This document shows positions 47,222-47,272 of a stretch of 47,272 bases of DNA, piece by piece. Source of the stretch: Pseudidiomarina indica. GTDB lineage: Bacteria > Pseudomonadota > Gammaproteobacteria > Enterobacterales > Alteromonadaceae. The stretch is from NCBI RefSeq assembly GCF_900104245.1, contig NZ_FMXN01000015.1, positions 1-47,272 on the forward strand, in the 5' to 3' direction. The number at the start of each line of letters is the position of its first letter. Position 1 is the first letter of the stretch. A program made the translations under genes and the position numbers. The notes below the pieces were generated by a model. It was given only the letters and a program-made list of their open reading frames with translations, was not told where the DNA came from and ran no database searches.

Positions 47222-47272
47222 ATGGTTAAGCCTCACGGGCAATTAGTACGGGTTAGCTCAACGCATTACTAC
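47222..47272 (-). rRNA. 23S ribosomal RNA, 3' end (runs off the right edge)
   Basis: The last 51 nt of a second 23S gene on the minus strand, ending TGAGGCTTAACC around 47222. The same orientation as the rRNA operon at the left edge. Confidence 0.92.

Overview
The window is chromosomal DNA of a gammaproteobacterium. Evidence: a 16S gene whose 3' end carries the CCTCC anti-Shine-Dalgarno sequence, an rrn operon with tRNA-Ile(GAT) and tRNA-Ala(TGC) in the spacer, E. coli-like spc and alpha ribosomal operons with a recognisable S4-binding alpha leader, holD-rimI, queE/queC, nagZ, radA, yjjV, prfC and tamA-tamB. The mixture (six-gene Mrp antiporter with fused AB, NirK, Tad pilus) fits a marine or haloalkaliphilic member of the Alteromonadales, perhaps Idiomarinaceae. 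That placement is inference; no database comparison was possible.

Layout. Positions 1-3515 are the promoter-proximal half of an rRNA operon on the minus strand (16S, tRNA-Ile, tRNA-Ala, 5' part of 23S), driven by two tandem promoters near 3710 and 3810, with boxB/boxA antitermination signals before both 16S and 23S. Positions 46946-47272 hold the distal end of a second rRNA operon in the same orientation (3' tip of 23S, 5S, terminator). The roughly 43 kb between them is therefore bracketed by direct rRNA repeats.

Next to the left rRNA operon is a plus-strand gene for a secreted protein made largely of eight perfect-length 15-residue repeats (3974-4774). Then come the spc and alpha operons on the minus strand (4842-13354; rplN through rplQ). 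The S10 operon that usually precedes rplN is absent; an Mrp antiporter operon (mrpAB-C-D-E-F-G, 13764-19529, plus strand) is divergently placed there instead. The mrp leader contains a duplicated 18-nt motif and may be a regulatory RNA.

Positions 19502-28501 (minus) form a tightly overlapping Tad/Flp-like pilus operon: Flp pilin, TadG-like protein, two TadE/F-like pseudopilins, an unknown protein, CpaB/RcpC, secretin, CpaF/TadA ATPase, TadB, TadC, a DUF192 protein, a TPR lipoprotein and an unknown membrane-anchored protein. No TadZ/CpaE and no TadV prepilin peptidase are present.

Positions 28585-37027 hold housekeeping genes: divergent queE/queC (7-deazaguanine pathway), nagZ, an S41 protease lipoprotein, radA, a YtjB-like membrane protein, yjjV (TatD family) and prfC. 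Positions 37105-40082 form a periplasmic copper nitrite-reduction operon (cytochrome c, nirK, NirV-like FGE-domain protein, SCO1). It is divergent from an ArsR-family regulator with the two-cysteine pattern of persulfide sensors. The NirK has all expected copper ligands except the axial type-1 methionine, which aligns with a glutamine. rimI-holD, tRNA-Trp and the tamA-tamB outer-membrane assembly pair complete the window.

The window is mostly well-understood core genome. The features most worth following are the Gln-axial NirK with its ArsR regulator, the mrp leader repeat, the 15-residue-repeat secreted protein and the TadZ-less Tad locus.
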